A DNA stretch of 64,000 bases from JAJPKK01 sp963747835 (GCA_963747835.1 CAVVGO010000005.1:2480001-2544000), one strand, 5' to 3'. Positions 10,421-20,373 are shown, counted from the first letter of the stretch. Notes: generated by a model not told the origin, from the sequence alone. Numbers and translations: made by a program.

Positions 10421-11155
10421 TTACGCCGCCGGCGGCGCGACGTGGGCATCGGCCTGCCCGCTCGTCGCAAGCGCCCGCGCCACGAACCCCGACGCCTTCA
10501 TCTCCTCCACGAACGTGCGCAGATAACCGACGTCGCGCCCCTTGGGCACCCCCATGGCCTGCTCGATCGCCATGAAGCGCCCTGGGATAACCCGCATGCC
10601 CGGATGCGCCTGGGCGAAGGCGACGATCGGCTGGCGCACACCGCCCGCGGCCTCGAGACGATCGTTGACGAACAGGTCGAGCGCCTCCGGCCCGCTCGGC
10701 GCGCGAACCAGCGTCGCGTGCTTGATGGCGCGGGTGAGGTAGAGGTCATAGGCACTCCCGCGCGCCACCGCGACGCGCACGCCGGTATGGTCGACATCCT
10801 CAATGGCGCGCAACGGCAAATCCGCCGGCACCACGTAGGTGCCCTCAATCACCACATAGGGCGCCGTGAATTCGATTCCCGCTGCGCGCACCGGATCGAC
10901 CGCAAGAAACGCGACATCCCAGGCGCCCGCCTTGAGTGCGTCGAATACCTTCCCGGCGGCGTCAAACGTCACATATTCGATCGGAACACTGAGGCGCCGT
11001 GCCAGTTCGCGCGCGAGCTCCGCCGATACGCCGCGCGGCGCGCCGCCGGCCGGATCGGGCTGCGCCAGCACGGAATTGCCGAAATTGATCGCTGCCCGCA
11101 GCCGGCCGCTCGGGGCCAGTTCGGCCACGATGCTCAGTGAGATTGCGTCCGCCAT
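10421..11155 (-). CDS. Extracellular solute-binding protein family 3-like protein
   Basis: 244 residues. The sequence GRLRAAINFGNSVLAQ, GVSAELARELARRL, KAGAWDVAFLAVDP and GIEFTAPYVVIEGTYVV follows the SBP_bac_3 pattern of amino-acid-type periplasmic binding proteins. No signal peptide is visible from this start; either the export signal is missing or the protein works in the cytoplasm. No permease or ATPase gene is adjacent. Ligand is unknown. Confidence 0.8.
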   Translation of the reverse strand: MADAISLSIVAELAPSGRLRAAINFGNSVLAQPDPAGGAPRGVSAELARELARRLSVPIEYVTFDAAGKVFDALKAGAWDVAFLAVDPVRAAGIEFTAPYVVIEGTYVVPADLPLRAIEDVDHTGVRVAVARGSAYDLYLTRAIKHATLVRAPSGPEALDLFVNDRLEAAGGVRQPIVAFAQAHPGMRVIPGRFMAIEQAMGVPKGRDVGYLRTFVEEMKASGFVARALATSGQADAHVAPPAA

Positions 11156-11282
11156 AATGTGATCGATGCCTTGCCGGTGAGGAGTAACGCGACCGTATCG
11201 GCCGGATTGCCCACGGTCCCATGTCGGGGCGGAACATTAATGGGACCGGGCGGCGGGCACAATGCGCCCGACGGACCTTCGG

Positions 11283-13286
11283 TCAGCGCGCGTCGGCGAG
11301 TGGCGTTCCCTTCGCAAGTTCATCCCAGCGCGCGAGCGCGCGCCCGACGATCGCGTCGATGTCCTCGCGCAACAGATAGCCATCCTCCGCCAGCTGCGCG
11401 GCGCGGTCGGCGACCAGCGCCTGATAGCGGGCGCGGCTGCCATAGCGTTCCTCGATCGACGGGCGCGGATCGTGGTCGCGCTCGCCGATCGCGCGGGTCA
11501 GCGGCAGCGGGATGTAGGAGCCTGTGAGCGGAAGAAGTTCGTCCGGCAGTCCGATCGAGGGATTGCGGAAGTTCCAGCCCGTATAGGTCGCAAGCGGCAC
11601 CGCGACATCGGGCAGCGCAATGCCGGCAAGCTCGTTGCCGTCGCCATCGACCTGCGGCACCAGGAACGGAAGTGCCGGCGCCTGAGGCGGTACCCCGAGA
11701 TCGGCCCGGTAGCCACCCGGAATCGAAAGCGGCGAATGCACGCCGGGCAAAGCGGGAAAATCCACTTCCGATTGCGGCACCAGCGAATGATCCGAGAAGC
11801 GAGGATGACGGCTCTCAGGCGGCGGCACGTCATCCCGCACCCAGCGATCCATGGCGACGAGCAGCGCACGCAATCCCCAGGCATAGTCGTTCGGATTGGC
11901 CCGCTGCTGGCCAGCGCCCTGCGAGGCGAGAAACCCTCCCGGGACGTGCTGGGTGCCGCTGAACAGATAGATGCGGACGTTGTCGGGGACCTGTGCGTCG
12001 GCGCGTCCGTCGAGCGTCGTGTGAGTGAGCGCCGCGGAACGTCCCCCGCCCCAGTATTCACCGGAGGAGTTGGTATAGAAAATTTTCGGCTGCTGGTCGG
12101 GAGCGAGCTTCGTCAGCAATCCGTCGGTCTTGCCGGTCACCAGGTCGCGGCTGTCAGAATCGCGGTAGGGAAACAGCGTCGCCTCAAAGAAACCAAGGCC
12201 GTTGGGACGCGCGAAGCGTGCGTTGAAATCGTTGCCGCGCGCGGCGCCGGCAATGTGGGCGATGATGCCGTCGAACGCGCGGCCACCGCGCTCGCCCGCA
12301 TTGAAGCCCTCATAAAGAAATTCGCGCAGGAAGCGGCCATCCTGGGACGGTCCGAAACCGTAGACGTGCCGGATCGGCACGCCGATACCGGGCTCACGCT
12401 TGAGTGCCGACGCGAGATCGCGAACCGCCGCAAACCCGAGGCCTGCCACGACGGCACCTCGTGCCTCGTAACTGAGGTCGTAAACATGACCCGGCTCGAA
12501 GCCTCCCTTGAGGTACACGGCATCGACATCCGGCGTCACGCGATCGCCGCCACCACGTCCGAACTGCCACCGGTCACGCGCGATCGTGCGGGCCGCCGCA
12601 AGGTAGCCATCCCGCACCGTCAACGTATTGGCCGCGCTCGACGGATCCACCGGCGGATAACGGGTGGCGTCGGCGTAGCGCCCGAGATTGTCCAGCGCAT
12701 AGGCCGGATCGGCGGTATTCGGAACGAACCGGGTGGTCACGCGGCCGGTGATCGGGCGGCCGTGATCCGTCGCGGCCGGCGCCACGAGCCCCATCAGTCC
12801 GCCGCGCCCCGGGATGTCGAACTGCCAGCCGATCCAGATCACCGCGTAACCCTGCCGCATCAGGAAGCCGTCGCCGAACTCCGCGTCGGCGGTAGGGTCG
12901 GCCGCCGGTCCGGCGCGATTGAAATCGCGCAGCACGTTCTTGCGGCCACGGTTGAGGATGTCGATCAGGGCAGCGCCGTTGCCGCGGGCGGCGTCTTTCG
13001 GCATCAACGCGTAGAGGTCCGCCGAAAAAGTCACCATGCCGGACGCATCCCGCGGCGCCTTGTCGATGTCGACTATCGCGGTGTTGGCCGGGTTCGCCGG
13101 GTCGACTGCGAAGAACACGGTCCCAATGATTTTCTGATAGGCCCCGGCGGCGCCGAACGGCTTGCCGCCAAGCACGTCCGTCCGCGACGTGATTTCGATC
13201 CGCGACACCTCGGCGGCGGCAGCGCCATGCCAGCAGATTGCAACCGCCGCTAGGAGCCGCCTGCATGCGCGGCCGGAACTGTTCAT
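11283..13286 (-). CDS. Secreted alpha/beta hydrolase-domain protein (Abhydrolase_10-like)
   Basis: About 667 residues. A signal peptide (CRRLLAAVAICWHGAAAAE) precedes a long domain resembling the large alpha/beta-hydrolase-domain proteins found mostly in rhizobia and sphingomonads: EITSRTDVLGGKPFGAAGAYQ near the start, YGFGPSQDGRFLREFLYEGFN with the candidate nucleophile Ser, YTNSSGEYWGG, and FSGTQHVPGG. Start choice: three possible ATGs at 13307, 13289 and 13286; the last has GGAGG six bases upstream. It is the third gene after DUF1800 and DUF1501 on the same strand, 72 bases after the DUF1501 stop. Substrate is unknown. Confidence 0.85.
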   Translation of the reverse strand: MNSSGRACRRLLAAVAICWHGAAAAEVSRIEITSRTDVLGGKPFGAAGAYQKIIGTVFFAVDPANPANTAIVDIDKAPRDASGMVTFSADLYALMPKDAARGNGAALIDILNRGRKNVLRDFNRAGPAADPTADAEFGDGFLMRQGYAVIWIGWQFDIPGRGGLMGLVAPAATDHGRPITGRVTTRFVPNTADPAYALDNLGRYADATRYPPVDPSSAANTLTVRDGYLAAARTIARDRWQFGRGGGDRVTPDVDAVYLKGGFEPGHVYDLSYEARGAVVAGLGFAAVRDLASALKREPGIGVPIRHVYGFGPSQDGRFLREFLYEGFNAGERGGRAFDGIIAHIAGAARGNDFNARFARPNGLGFFEATLFPYRDSDSRDLVTGKTDGLLTKLAPDQQPKIFYTNSSGEYWGGGRSAALTHTTLDGRADAQVPDNVRIYLFSGTQHVPGGFLASQGAGQQRANPNDYAWGLRALLVAMDRWVRDDVPPPESRHPRFSDHSLVPQSEVDFPALPGVHSPLSIPGGYRADLGVPPQAPALPFLVPQVDGDGNELAGIALPDVAVPLATYTGWNFRNPSIGLPDELLPLTGSYIPLPLTRAIGERDHDPRPSIEERYGSRARYQALVADRAAQLAEDGYLLREDIDAIVGRALARWDELAKGTPLADAR

Positions 13287-13358
13287 CATGGGCCTCCATA
13301 ACAGCAAAAAGCGGTCGCGCCGGACGTTCTGGAAAGGCCGCCCGGACGCCCGCTCCGG

Positions 13359-14602
13359 TTAAGCCTTGATGATCGGCAGCGGGTCGAACTCGCCGCGCAG
13401 CACGCCGGTGGAGTCGCCGTGACCCATCCAGCTCGTGATGGCGGTGGCATAGACGCGGCGGAAATCCGTGGTGAACGTCATGTTGCCGTCGTTCAATTCG
13501 GTCAGGCTCGGCATCTTGCCGTATTGGCCACCCGCGACCGGCTCGCCGATCATGAATGCAGGGCCGGCGGTGCCGTGGTCGGTGCCCTGGCTCGTGTTCT
13601 CTTTCACCCGGCGGCCGAACTCGCTGAACGCCATCAGCACTACATCGTCCTGGGCGCGGCCGAGCCGCGCCACATCCTTCATGAACGCCGCAACGTGGTC
13701 GGACGTGTAGGTCCACAGGCGCGCGTGCACGTCGCCCTGGTAGACGTGGGTGTCGAAGGCGTTGTTGCGGTAGGCGACGTAGTAGATGCTTGGTCGGGAA
13801 ATCCGCCGCGATCAGCGCCGCGACGCGGTCGAGGCCGAACCGTACCAAGCCATAATCGACCGGGGTGCGGTAGTGCGCCCAGGCATCGCGCACCAGTTGC
13901 TCGGCGTTGAGCGCGCTGCTCGACACGCCGTACATGAAGTCCTGGGCCTCGTTGGCACCGCGCCCGCGCGCGCGCGATGGTCTGGAGGCGTCGCGGCCTC
14001 GTCGGCGAAGCCGGTGCGCACGAATTTCTGCGGATCGTCGAACACCAACGGGACGTGGCCGCGCGAGCGCACCGCGAGCGACTGCTGGGTGTCGATGTTG
14101 ACGACGTAGTTGGCGTGCCCCTCCGGGTCCATGGCGTCCGCCATCCGGCCGACCCAGCCGTAAAGCTCGCCGCGGTTCGGCGCCGCCGTCTGCCAGTACG
14201 CCATCGAGGAAAAATGCGAAAAGGAAGGCTGCTCGTAGCCGACACCATGGACGATCGCCATGTGGCCGTCCTTGTAGAGCCGCTCGATCCCGCCATGGTG
14301 TATTGCAGGCCGAAATGTTCGTCGAGCTTGCGCAGGCGCGCCGGCTTGATGCCGATGCGCGGGCGGGCGCGGTAATACGCATCGTCACCATACGGAACCA
14401 CCGTGTTGAGGCCGTCATTGCCGCCGGACAGCTCGACCACCACCAGGATGCGATCCCGAGGCGTCGCCTGTGCGGCCGCGGTCTGGGCCCAGGACGGCGC
14501 GCGGCCGAGCGCGCCCGCCGCGCCGAACGCGATGGAGCCGAAGCCGGCACGCAGGAAGTCGCGCCGCGCCATGCCGCCGATCCGCGAGAAACAGGATGTC
14601 AT
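13359..14602 (-). pseudogene. DUF1501 protein, three frameshifts
   Basis: Read in pieces, this is one DUF1501 protein: MARRDFLRAGFG (Tat-type signal) and VVELSGGNDGLNTVVPYGDD from 14602 to about 14293, HMAIVHGVGYEQPSFSHFSSMAYWQ in a second frame from about 14290 to 13980, ANEAQDFMYGVSSSALNAEQLV in a third frame to about 13785, then YYVAYRNNAFDTHVYQGDVH and VVLMAFSEFGRRVKENTSQGTDHG to the end. The breaks are single-base changes near 14293, 13975 (in a GCGCGCGC run) and 13785. GGAGACC precedes the start. It lies 20 bases after DUF1800, its usual partner. It could be a true pseudogene or an intact gene with sequencing errors. Confidence 0.85.
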
Positions 14603-14622
14603 GTTGGTCTCCGCGATGTGCC

Positions 14623-16479
14623 TTAGCAGAGCTGGAATTCGGGTGAGCTCATGATGAGGTGCGCCGTCAGCCGCAGCGGACGCTCCAGGTAGGTGCCGGC
14701 GCGGACAAGATCGCCGGTGCCGAGTTGCTGCTCGAGGAACGCGACCAACGTCGCGCGCACCTCGCTGTCGACCGGTACACGCAGCAGCCGCAGGGTGAGA
14801 TGGTCGATGGCATCGGCCGCGGTCTTGCTCCCCGCCGCCGTGACGGCGGCAGAAAGATCGAACTGCGCCGCCGCCCGCGGGATCGGCTTGATCCGCCGCA
14901 CCGCTTCCTGCCAGCCGACCAGGCTGCCGTAGCGCGTGTTGAAGTCCTCCGCGCCGGCGATGACGTTCGCCATGGTCTTGTCGCCGCCCTCCATGCCGCC
15001 GCCCTCGCCGGGACCGGGTTCGATCGTCGCCTCGCGAATGCCCATCCCGGCCAGGATGCGGTCGTTCACCCGCTTGACCTCCGCGCCGGGATTGAAGTTC
15101 GGGTCAGTAAAATTGATGATGTCGGGGAACATCACGTCGCGGGCGAAATTGCCCCGCGCCAGCAGGAGCCCGGGCGTGATCCACGAGCGGCCCTGCGCCC
15201 AGCCGGCGACCGTCGGAGGGTTGAGAAGGGTCTGGCCCAGTTCCCGGCTCACCACATAAAGGTCCGGGATGCCCGGCAACTGCCTGACGCCGAGCTTGCG
15301 GTAGGTCGAGACCACGAGTTCGACCGGCCCTTTGATGCGGGTGCCGAACGAGGGCTCGCTGTAGAAATCCTTCGACAGGAAAATGGTACGGAGCAGCGGC
15401 GCCACTTCGTAATTGGCGTCGCGTAGCACCGCGCCGAGCCGAACCTGGACCGCGGGAGAAATGTCTTCGCGCACGAAGAACCGGTAGAGCTTTCCGGCCA
15501 TGTATTCGGCCGTGACCTTCTGCTCCAGGATGATGTTGAGGATATCGACGCCGTCGAAATTGCCGGCACGGCCGAGAAACGTTTTCGGCCCGGCGTCATG
15601 CTTCTGCTGATCGACCTTGAAATCAAGATCGTCGTCGATCCAGCCGGTGAAGGCGCGCGCCGCTTCGCGGATATCCTTTTCGGTGTAGTTACCGACGCCC
15701 ATGGTGAAGAGTTCCATCACCTCGCGGGCGAAGTTCTCGTTGGGCGCGCCCTTCACGTTTTCCGCGGCGTCGAGGTAAGCGAGCATTGCCGGACCGCGCG
15801 CGACCTCGACCAGGAGGGTGCGGAAATTGCCGGTTGCATGACGATGAAGCAGCGCAAGCTGCTGCTCCATCTTGCGATAGTCGCGGATCTTCTCTTCACC
15901 GGTGGCGAAATGGCCGTGCCAGAACAGCGCCATCTTCTCTTCCATCGGATGGTTGGTCGCCACCATCCGGCCGGCCCACCAGAAGGACAGGCGCCGCGTC
16001 TCCAGCATGGTGGCGCGAAGCCAATAGAAGAAGCGGTCGACCATCGGCTGCAACCGACGGTCGCCCGCCGGCTTGACGCGCGCGCCGAGCGCCTCCCCGG
16101 TCTTCTCGGCCTGCTGGGTTACCGCCACCCGGCTTGGCGGAAAATCTCGCAGTGAGGGATCCCAAACGCCGGACGGATCGAACGGCTGGAGGTGGTCGTT
16201 GGGGATCGTGCGATAGTCCAGGAGCGCGCCCACCGCTTCGGCCGGGGTCGTGGCGGCAAGCCGCGCAATCTCCTCGGGCGTGCCGCCAAAGCCGGCGCGC
16301 TCCAGCAGATGAGCGGCGCGATCGAAACTCCAGTCGGCCGCCGCGATTGGTGAAAGGTCGTCAGTCCAACCCGCCGGCCCTGGGCCGCTCCGCGCTACGC
16401 GGCCATAACCTGCGACCAGCGTTGCGGCGTTCTGGGGCGAGGAACTGGCAGAAACCGAAATGGCGGATCGAATTTCCAT
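14623..16479 (-). CDS. DUF1800 domain protein
   Basis: About 618 residues. The family pattern is clear: FDRAAHLLERAGFGGTPEEI near the start, PMEEKMALFWHGHFATGEEKI, NENFAREVMELFTMGVGNYTEKDI, and AWITPG-like GWAQGRSWITPG followed by TAHLIMSSPEFQ at the C-terminus. DUF1800 proteins are commonly paired with DUF1501 proteins, as here. Their biochemical role is not established. I used the ATG at 16479; the in-frame ATG at 16623 would add 48 residues with unusual composition and no upstream site. A GGGGATC lies 7 bases before the chosen start. Confidence 0.88.
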   Translation of the reverse strand: MEIRSAISVSASSSPQNAATLVAGYGRVARSGPGPAGWTDDLSPIAAADWSFDRAAHLLERAGFGGTPEEIARLAATTPAEAVGALLDYRTIPNDHLQPFDPSGVWDPSLRDFPPSRVAVTQQAEKTGEALGARVKPAGDRRLQPMVDRFFYWLRATMLETRRLSFWWAGRMVATNHPMEEKMALFWHGHFATGEEKIRDYRKMEQQLALLHRHATGNFRTLLVEVARGPAMLAYLDAAENVKGAPNENFAREVMELFTMGVGNYTEKDIREAARAFTGWIDDDLDFKVDQQKHDAGPKTFLGRAGNFDGVDILNIILEQKVTAEYMAGKLYRFFVREDISPAVQVRLGAVLRDANYEVAPLLRTIFLSKDFYSEPSFGTRIKGPVELVVSTYRKLGVRQLPGIPDLYVVSRELGQTLLNPPTVAGWAQGRSWITPGLLLARGNFARDVMFPDIINFTDPNFNPGAEVKRVNDRILAGMGIREATIEPGPGEGGGMEGGDKTMANVIAGAEDFNTRYGSLVGWQEAVRRIKPIPRAAAQFDLSAAVTAAGSKTAADAIDHLTLRLLRVPVDSEVRATLVAFLEQQLGTGDLVRAGTYLERPLRLTAHLIMSSPEFQLC

Positions 16480-16725
16480 GGGTGATCCCCGGCTGGGCAA
16501 AGCGCAGCGGAACATACGCCCAGGGGTCGACGGTGAAAAGCTGGGCGGCGGGATGATTGCCGCCCGCAAGGGCGCCTCGATAGACGGAGCAGCCACGACG
16601 CAGCCGACGCCGCCAAGGTGCAAGCGTATGAAATTCAGGCGGAACGCTTTATTTGCCGGCGACGCTCACTTGGCCTTTTGCACGCCGACAGCGGCGGGGC
16701 AGGCAGCGCCGAGCCGTGGCCACCC

Positions 16726-16965
16726 TCAAAGAACGGACTTGGACGGCGCGACGCGAGAGAGATGAGCGGCGAGGAGATCAATGCGAGCCTGATTTTCGCC
16801 GATTTGCGAGGTCCAGATATCCTGGATCTGCTGTGAGTTCTGGGCCGCGTGCATCATGCGCCAACGATTGATCCGGAGCTTGCCGTCGGCCAGCGGGATC
16901 GCGGTCAGTTTCACGCCCATACGCTCAAGCTTGTCTACGAACGCCACTGCGTCAAATTCCGGCAT
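16726..16965 (-). CDS. Small hypothetical protein
   Basis: 79 residues starting MPEFDAVAFVDKLERMGVKLTAIPLADGKLRINRWRMM. Predicted mostly helical. The N-terminal half (VDKLERMGVKLT...DGKLRINR) and the end (IGENQARIDLLAAHL) weakly recall TubC-type N-terminal docking domains, which have a helix, a short sheet and an ILALL-like end. That is only a resemblance; there is no NRPS gene nearby. The ATG at 16965 avoids an unlikely Cys/Arg-rich extension to 17010. Confidence 0.5.
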   Translation of the reverse strand: MPEFDAVAFVDKLERMGVKLTAIPLADGKLRINRWRMMHAAQNSQQIQDIWTSQIGENQARIDLLAAHLSRVAPSKSVL

Positions 16966-17216
16966 TTCCACTCTCGATCCACCAACTCGACAACTCGCCC
17001 CTCCGGGCATTATCCGGCGCGATCACGACAAATCAATAACGGCGCACCGGTTGCTACCGCAATCCACAGGTTCGCTCACGTTTGAACGCTCCGGTTACGC
17101 TGGCCCGCGAGCGAGTGCGCCGGCACCCTCGTCGCACCGCTACCGCATTCGCGCTATAAAGCCAGCTCGGGGATTCGCAGGGGTTACCGCAGCGAAACCA
17201 AGAAGGCATCGATAAA

Positions 17217-18470
17217 GTGAACCAAAATCCTAACGCTCTGACGACGAACCGCCGCGTCTTCCTCGGTGGCGCGTGCATCGCCGGCCTTGTAAGCGTCGGT
17301 GTGACCGCGCCGCTGCCGGCCCGGGGTCAGAGCGCAAACACGAGTTTCGAGCAGTGGCGCGATGCGTTTCGCACCCGGGCGGCCGCGCGCGGCGTATCGG
17401 AGGCGACCTATGCCCGCGTGATGGGCGCGCTCAAGCCGGATACCACCGTCTACGCGCAGATCCGCTCGCAGCCCGAGTTCAACGAGTTGCTGTGGCAATA
17501 CATCAACCGCCGGGTGTCGGACTGGCGCATCATCACCGGCAGGGAGCGCGCCAGGGATTTTGCGCCGCTGCTCGCCCGCATCGAGACCGATTACGGCGTC
17601 GACCGCTTCACCATGCTGGCGCTATGGGGTGTCGAGTCGAGCTACGGCGAGGTCATCGACAACCCCAAATACATGCGCCCGGTGATCCCGGCGCTCGCCG
17701 CGCTCGCCTGGGGCGAGCCGCGGCGGCGCACCTACTGGGAAGCGGAACTTCTCAACGCCCTTGTCATCATCGAGCGCGGCTGGACCGAACCCAAGGAGAT
17801 GATCGGCTCCTGGGCCGGCGCCATGGGACATACGCAGTGGATGCCCGAGGTGTGGTTGCACATGGGCGTCGACTACAATCACAATGGCCGTATCTCGCCC
17901 TACGGACCGCCGGACGACTCGCTCGCCGGCACCGCCCGATTTCTCGTCGATCGCGGCAAATATCGCCGCGGCGAGGCCTGGGGCTGCGAAGTCAGGCTGC
18001 CGCACGGGGGCGCCGCCGATCACGGTGCCCGCACTTATGCGGCTTGGCGCGACCTCGGCGTGACGCGCGCTGATGGCGCGGCCTTCGCGCGCCCGGACGA
18101 GAAAGCGAAACTCAACGTTCCAGTCGATGGCGGCCCGGCCTTTCTGCTGGGACAGAATTTTTCCGCCGTCACGAGCTACGACCCGGCGTTCTCTTACGGC
18201 CTTGCGGTAAACCATCTCGCCGACCGCATTCGCGGCGATGGCGAGTTCGTGCAGCCCTTCCCCGGCAGCGAGCGCCTGATGACGCTTGCGGAAGTCCAGG
18301 AACTGCAACGCCGCCTCACGGCGCAGGGCTTCGATACCGACGGCAGCGACGGCCGTGTCGGCCGCGACACCCAGCGTGCGGTGCGGGATTTTCAGAAGAA
18401 AGTTGGCATTTCGCCCGCCGACGGCTATGCCGGTCTCAAGGTCCTGGCCCGGTTGCGTCAAAGCTCCTGA
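17217..18470 (+). CDS. Lytic murein transglycosylase (MltB family) with peptidoglycan-binding domain
   Basis: 417 residues. It cleaves the MurNAc-GlcNAc bond of peptidoglycan non-hydrolytically in the periplasm. The N-terminus has a twin-arginine signal (TNRRVFLGGACIAG). The SLT_2 domain covers about residues 45-335, with the catalytic Glu in WGVESSYGE at about residue 143 and GSWAGAMGHTQWMPE downstream. A C-terminal PG_binding_1 domain (LQRRLTAQGFDTDGSDGRVG...AVRDFQKKVG) follows. The start is GTG at 17217 with AAGAAGG about ten bases upstream. Single gene; the next operon starts 46 bases later. Confidence 0.94.
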   Translation: MNQNPNALTTNRRVFLGGACIAGLVSVGVTAPLPARGQSANTSFEQWRDAFRTRAAARGVSEATYARVMGALKPDTTVYAQIRSQPEFNELLWQYINRRVSDWRIITGRERARDFAPLLARIETDYGVDRFTMLALWGVESSYGEVIDNPKYMRPVIPALAALAWGEPRRRTYWEAELLNALVIIERGWTEPKEMIGSWAGAMGHTQWMPEVWLHMGVDYNHNGRISPYGPPDDSLAGTARFLVDRGKYRRGEAWGCEVRLPHGGAADHGARTYAAWRDLGVTRADGAAFARPDEKAKLNVPVDGGPAFLLGQNFSAVTSYDPAFSYGLAVNHLADRIRGDGEFVQPFPGSERLMTLAEVQELQRRLTAQGFDTDGSDGRVGRDTQRAVRDFQKKVGISPADGYAGLKVLARLRQSS

Positions 18471-18516
18471 TCGGCTTGGATCGGCCGGTCCTGATCAGCG
18501 CAGAAAGCCAGACCCC

Positions 18517-20361
18517 ATGTCCATACGCGAAGGTTCTACCCGTGAGCGGCCGGGGCCGGGAACCGAGTCCCGGACGCTGCACGTCGCCAAGGCCGAAACC
18601 GGCGCAATCGAGCGGCCGATCCCGTCCGGCACCAACGCGGCGGGCTTCGGCAGCGATGTGGTCGCCGAGACGCTGCGCGATCTCGACATTCCCTACATCG
18701 CGCTCAATCCCGGCGCGAGCTATCGCGGCCTGCATGACAGCCTGGTCAATCACATCGGCAATGCGGCGCCGCAGATGCTGCTGTGCCTCCACGAGGAGGC
18801 GGCGGTCGCGATCGCCCACGGCTATGCCAAGGTGACCGGCAAGGCGATGGCGGCCGCGGTCCACTCCAACGTCGGCCTGTTCCACGCCACCATGGCGATC
18901 TTCAATGCGTGGTGCGACCGCATGCCGATCGTCATTCTCGGCGCTACCGGACCGGTGGATGCGGCCAAGCGCCGCCCCTGGATCGATTGGATCCACACCG
19001 CCGCCGACCAGGGCGCGATCGTGCGCAACTACACCAAGTGGGACGATCAGCCGGCTTCGCCCGGCGCCGCGCGCGAAGCCCTGCTGCGCGGTTCGTGGCT
19101 CGCCAACACCTCGCCGCAGGGTCCCGTCTACATCAACCTCGACGCCGACATGCAGGAGGCGGTGCTCGACAAGCCCCTGCCCGCAATCGACCCCAGCCGC
19201 TTCATGCCGCCGGTCGACAGCGGGGCGCCGGCCGAACTCATCAAGCAGGCGGTCGCCTTGCTGAAGGGGGCCAAGCATCCGGTGATCCTGGCCGGCCGCG
19301 TCTCCCGCGACCTCGCGGCGTGGAAGGCCCGGGTTGCGCTCGCGGAGGCGATCGGCGCCCATGTCTGCACCACCCAAAAAGTTGGCGCCGCTTTCCCGAC
19401 CGATCATCCGCTGCACATCGACGCGCCGCAGCCCTTCACCGGGGACGAGTTGACGCCGCTACTCAAGCAGGCCGACGTCATCCTCAGCCTCGACTGGGTC
19501 GACCTATCCGGCACCTTGAAGCCGCTCGGCGGGCCACCCGCCGGAAAGGTCATCCAGGTGTCGCTCGACCATCAGCTTCATAATGGCTGGAGCATGGACT
19601 ACCAGGGCCTGCCGCCCGTGGATCTGTTCATCGCCGCCGATCCGGACGCTGTGGCGATCGCGCTCGCCGCTGCCATCGGCGCGCCGACCACAAAACCCAA
19701 AGGTCAGCCGCGGCCATTGCATGAGCCGAAGGGCGGCGCCAAGGATACCATCGGGGTCGAGGATCTCGCTCACGCGCTGCGCGGGGCGGTCGGCCAGCGC
19801 GACACCACCCTGACGCACTTGCCGCTGTCCTGGCAGGGCTCGTTCTGGCATTTCCACCACCCGCTCGACTTCCTCGGCTCGGATGGCGGCGGCGGCGTAG
19901 GCGGCGGCCCCGGGATATCGGTCGGCGCCGCGCTGGCGCTGAAGGGTTCCGGGCGGCTTCCGATCGGCATCTGCGGGGACGGCGACTTTTTGATGAGCGT
20001 CACGTCGCTCTGGACTGCGGTGCACTACCGCATTCCCCTGCTCATCGTCGTGGCCAACAATCGTTCGTTCTACAACGACGAGGTGCATCAGGAGCGGATG
20101 GCGATCCTGCGCAACCGGCCGGTCGACAACAAGTGGATCGGCCAGAAGATGCTCGACCCCGAAATCGACCTCGCCGGCCTCGCGCGCGCGCAAGGCGCGC
20201 GCGGTTTCGGACCGATCCGGAAGGCCGAGGATCTCGCAGCAACCTTCGCGGAGGCGGTGGCGGCGGTCGAGAACGGCGAGGTCGCGGTGGTCGACGTGCG
20301 CATCGAGCCGGGTTACGGCGCCCGCAACGCCAGCGCCGCCACGCACCGCAAGTCGGGTTAG
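18517..20361 (+). CDS. ThDP-dependent enzyme, acetolactate synthase/benzoylformate decarboxylase type
   Basis: 614 residues. The N-terminal PYR domain has NPGASYRGLHDS, CLHEEAAVAIAHGYAKVTG and the activating Glu; the central domain is a TPP_enzyme_M; the C-terminal PP domain has GICGDGDFLMSVTSLWTAV, then LLIVVANNRSFYND, which is the GDG...NN thiamine-diphosphate/Mg motif. Such enzymes decarboxylate 2-oxo acids or join them to aldehydes. It is the first gene of an operon with an ABC importer and an aldehyde dehydrogenase, 12 bases before the ATPase gene, which suggests decarboxylation of an imported oxo acid to an aldehyde. Start ATG 18517; the open frame to 18286 overlaps the preceding gene. 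Confidence 0.93.
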   Translation: MSIREGSTRERPGPGTESRTLHVAKAETGAIERPIPSGTNAAGFGSDVVAETLRDLDIPYIALNPGASYRGLHDSLVNHIGNAAPQMLLCLHEEAAVAIAHGYAKVTGKAMAAAVHSNVGLFHATMAIFNAWCDRMPIVILGATGPVDAAKRRPWIDWIHTAADQGAIVRNYTKWDDQPASPGAAREALLRGSWLANTSPQGPVYINLDADMQEAVLDKPLPAIDPSRFMPPVDSGAPAELIKQAVALLKGAKHPVILAGRVSRDLAAWKARVALAEAIGAHVCTTQKVGAAFPTDHPLHIDAPQPFTGDELTPLLKQADVILSLDWVDLSGTLKPLGGPPAGKVIQVSLDHQLHNGWSMDYQGLPPVDLFIAADPDAVAIALAAAIGAPTTKPKGQPRPLHEPKGGAKDTIGVEDLAHALRGAVGQRDTTLTHLPLSWQGSFWHFHHPLDFLGSDGGGGVGGGPGISVGAALALKGSGRLPIGICGDGDFLMSVTSLWTAVHYRIPLLIVVANNRSFYNDEVHQERMAILRNRPVDNKWIGQKMLDPEIDLAGLARAQGARGFGPIRKAEDLAATFAEAVAAVENGEVAVVDVRIEPGYGARNASAATHRKSG

Positions 20362-20373
20362 CGAAGGTTTTTC

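Noticed and set aside
11262..13253. 663-residue open frame on the plus strand opposite the alpha/beta hydrolase
   Set aside because: Composition (R, A, V, G, I-rich without domains) is that of an antisense shadow; the minus-strand protein has a signal peptide and recognisable family motifs.
12574..14550. 658-residue minus-strand frame spanning DUF1501 and part of the hydrolase
   Set aside because: Only one short stretch of it is meaningful (the third part of the DUF1501 protein). The remainder is an out-of-frame reading of the hydrolase gene.
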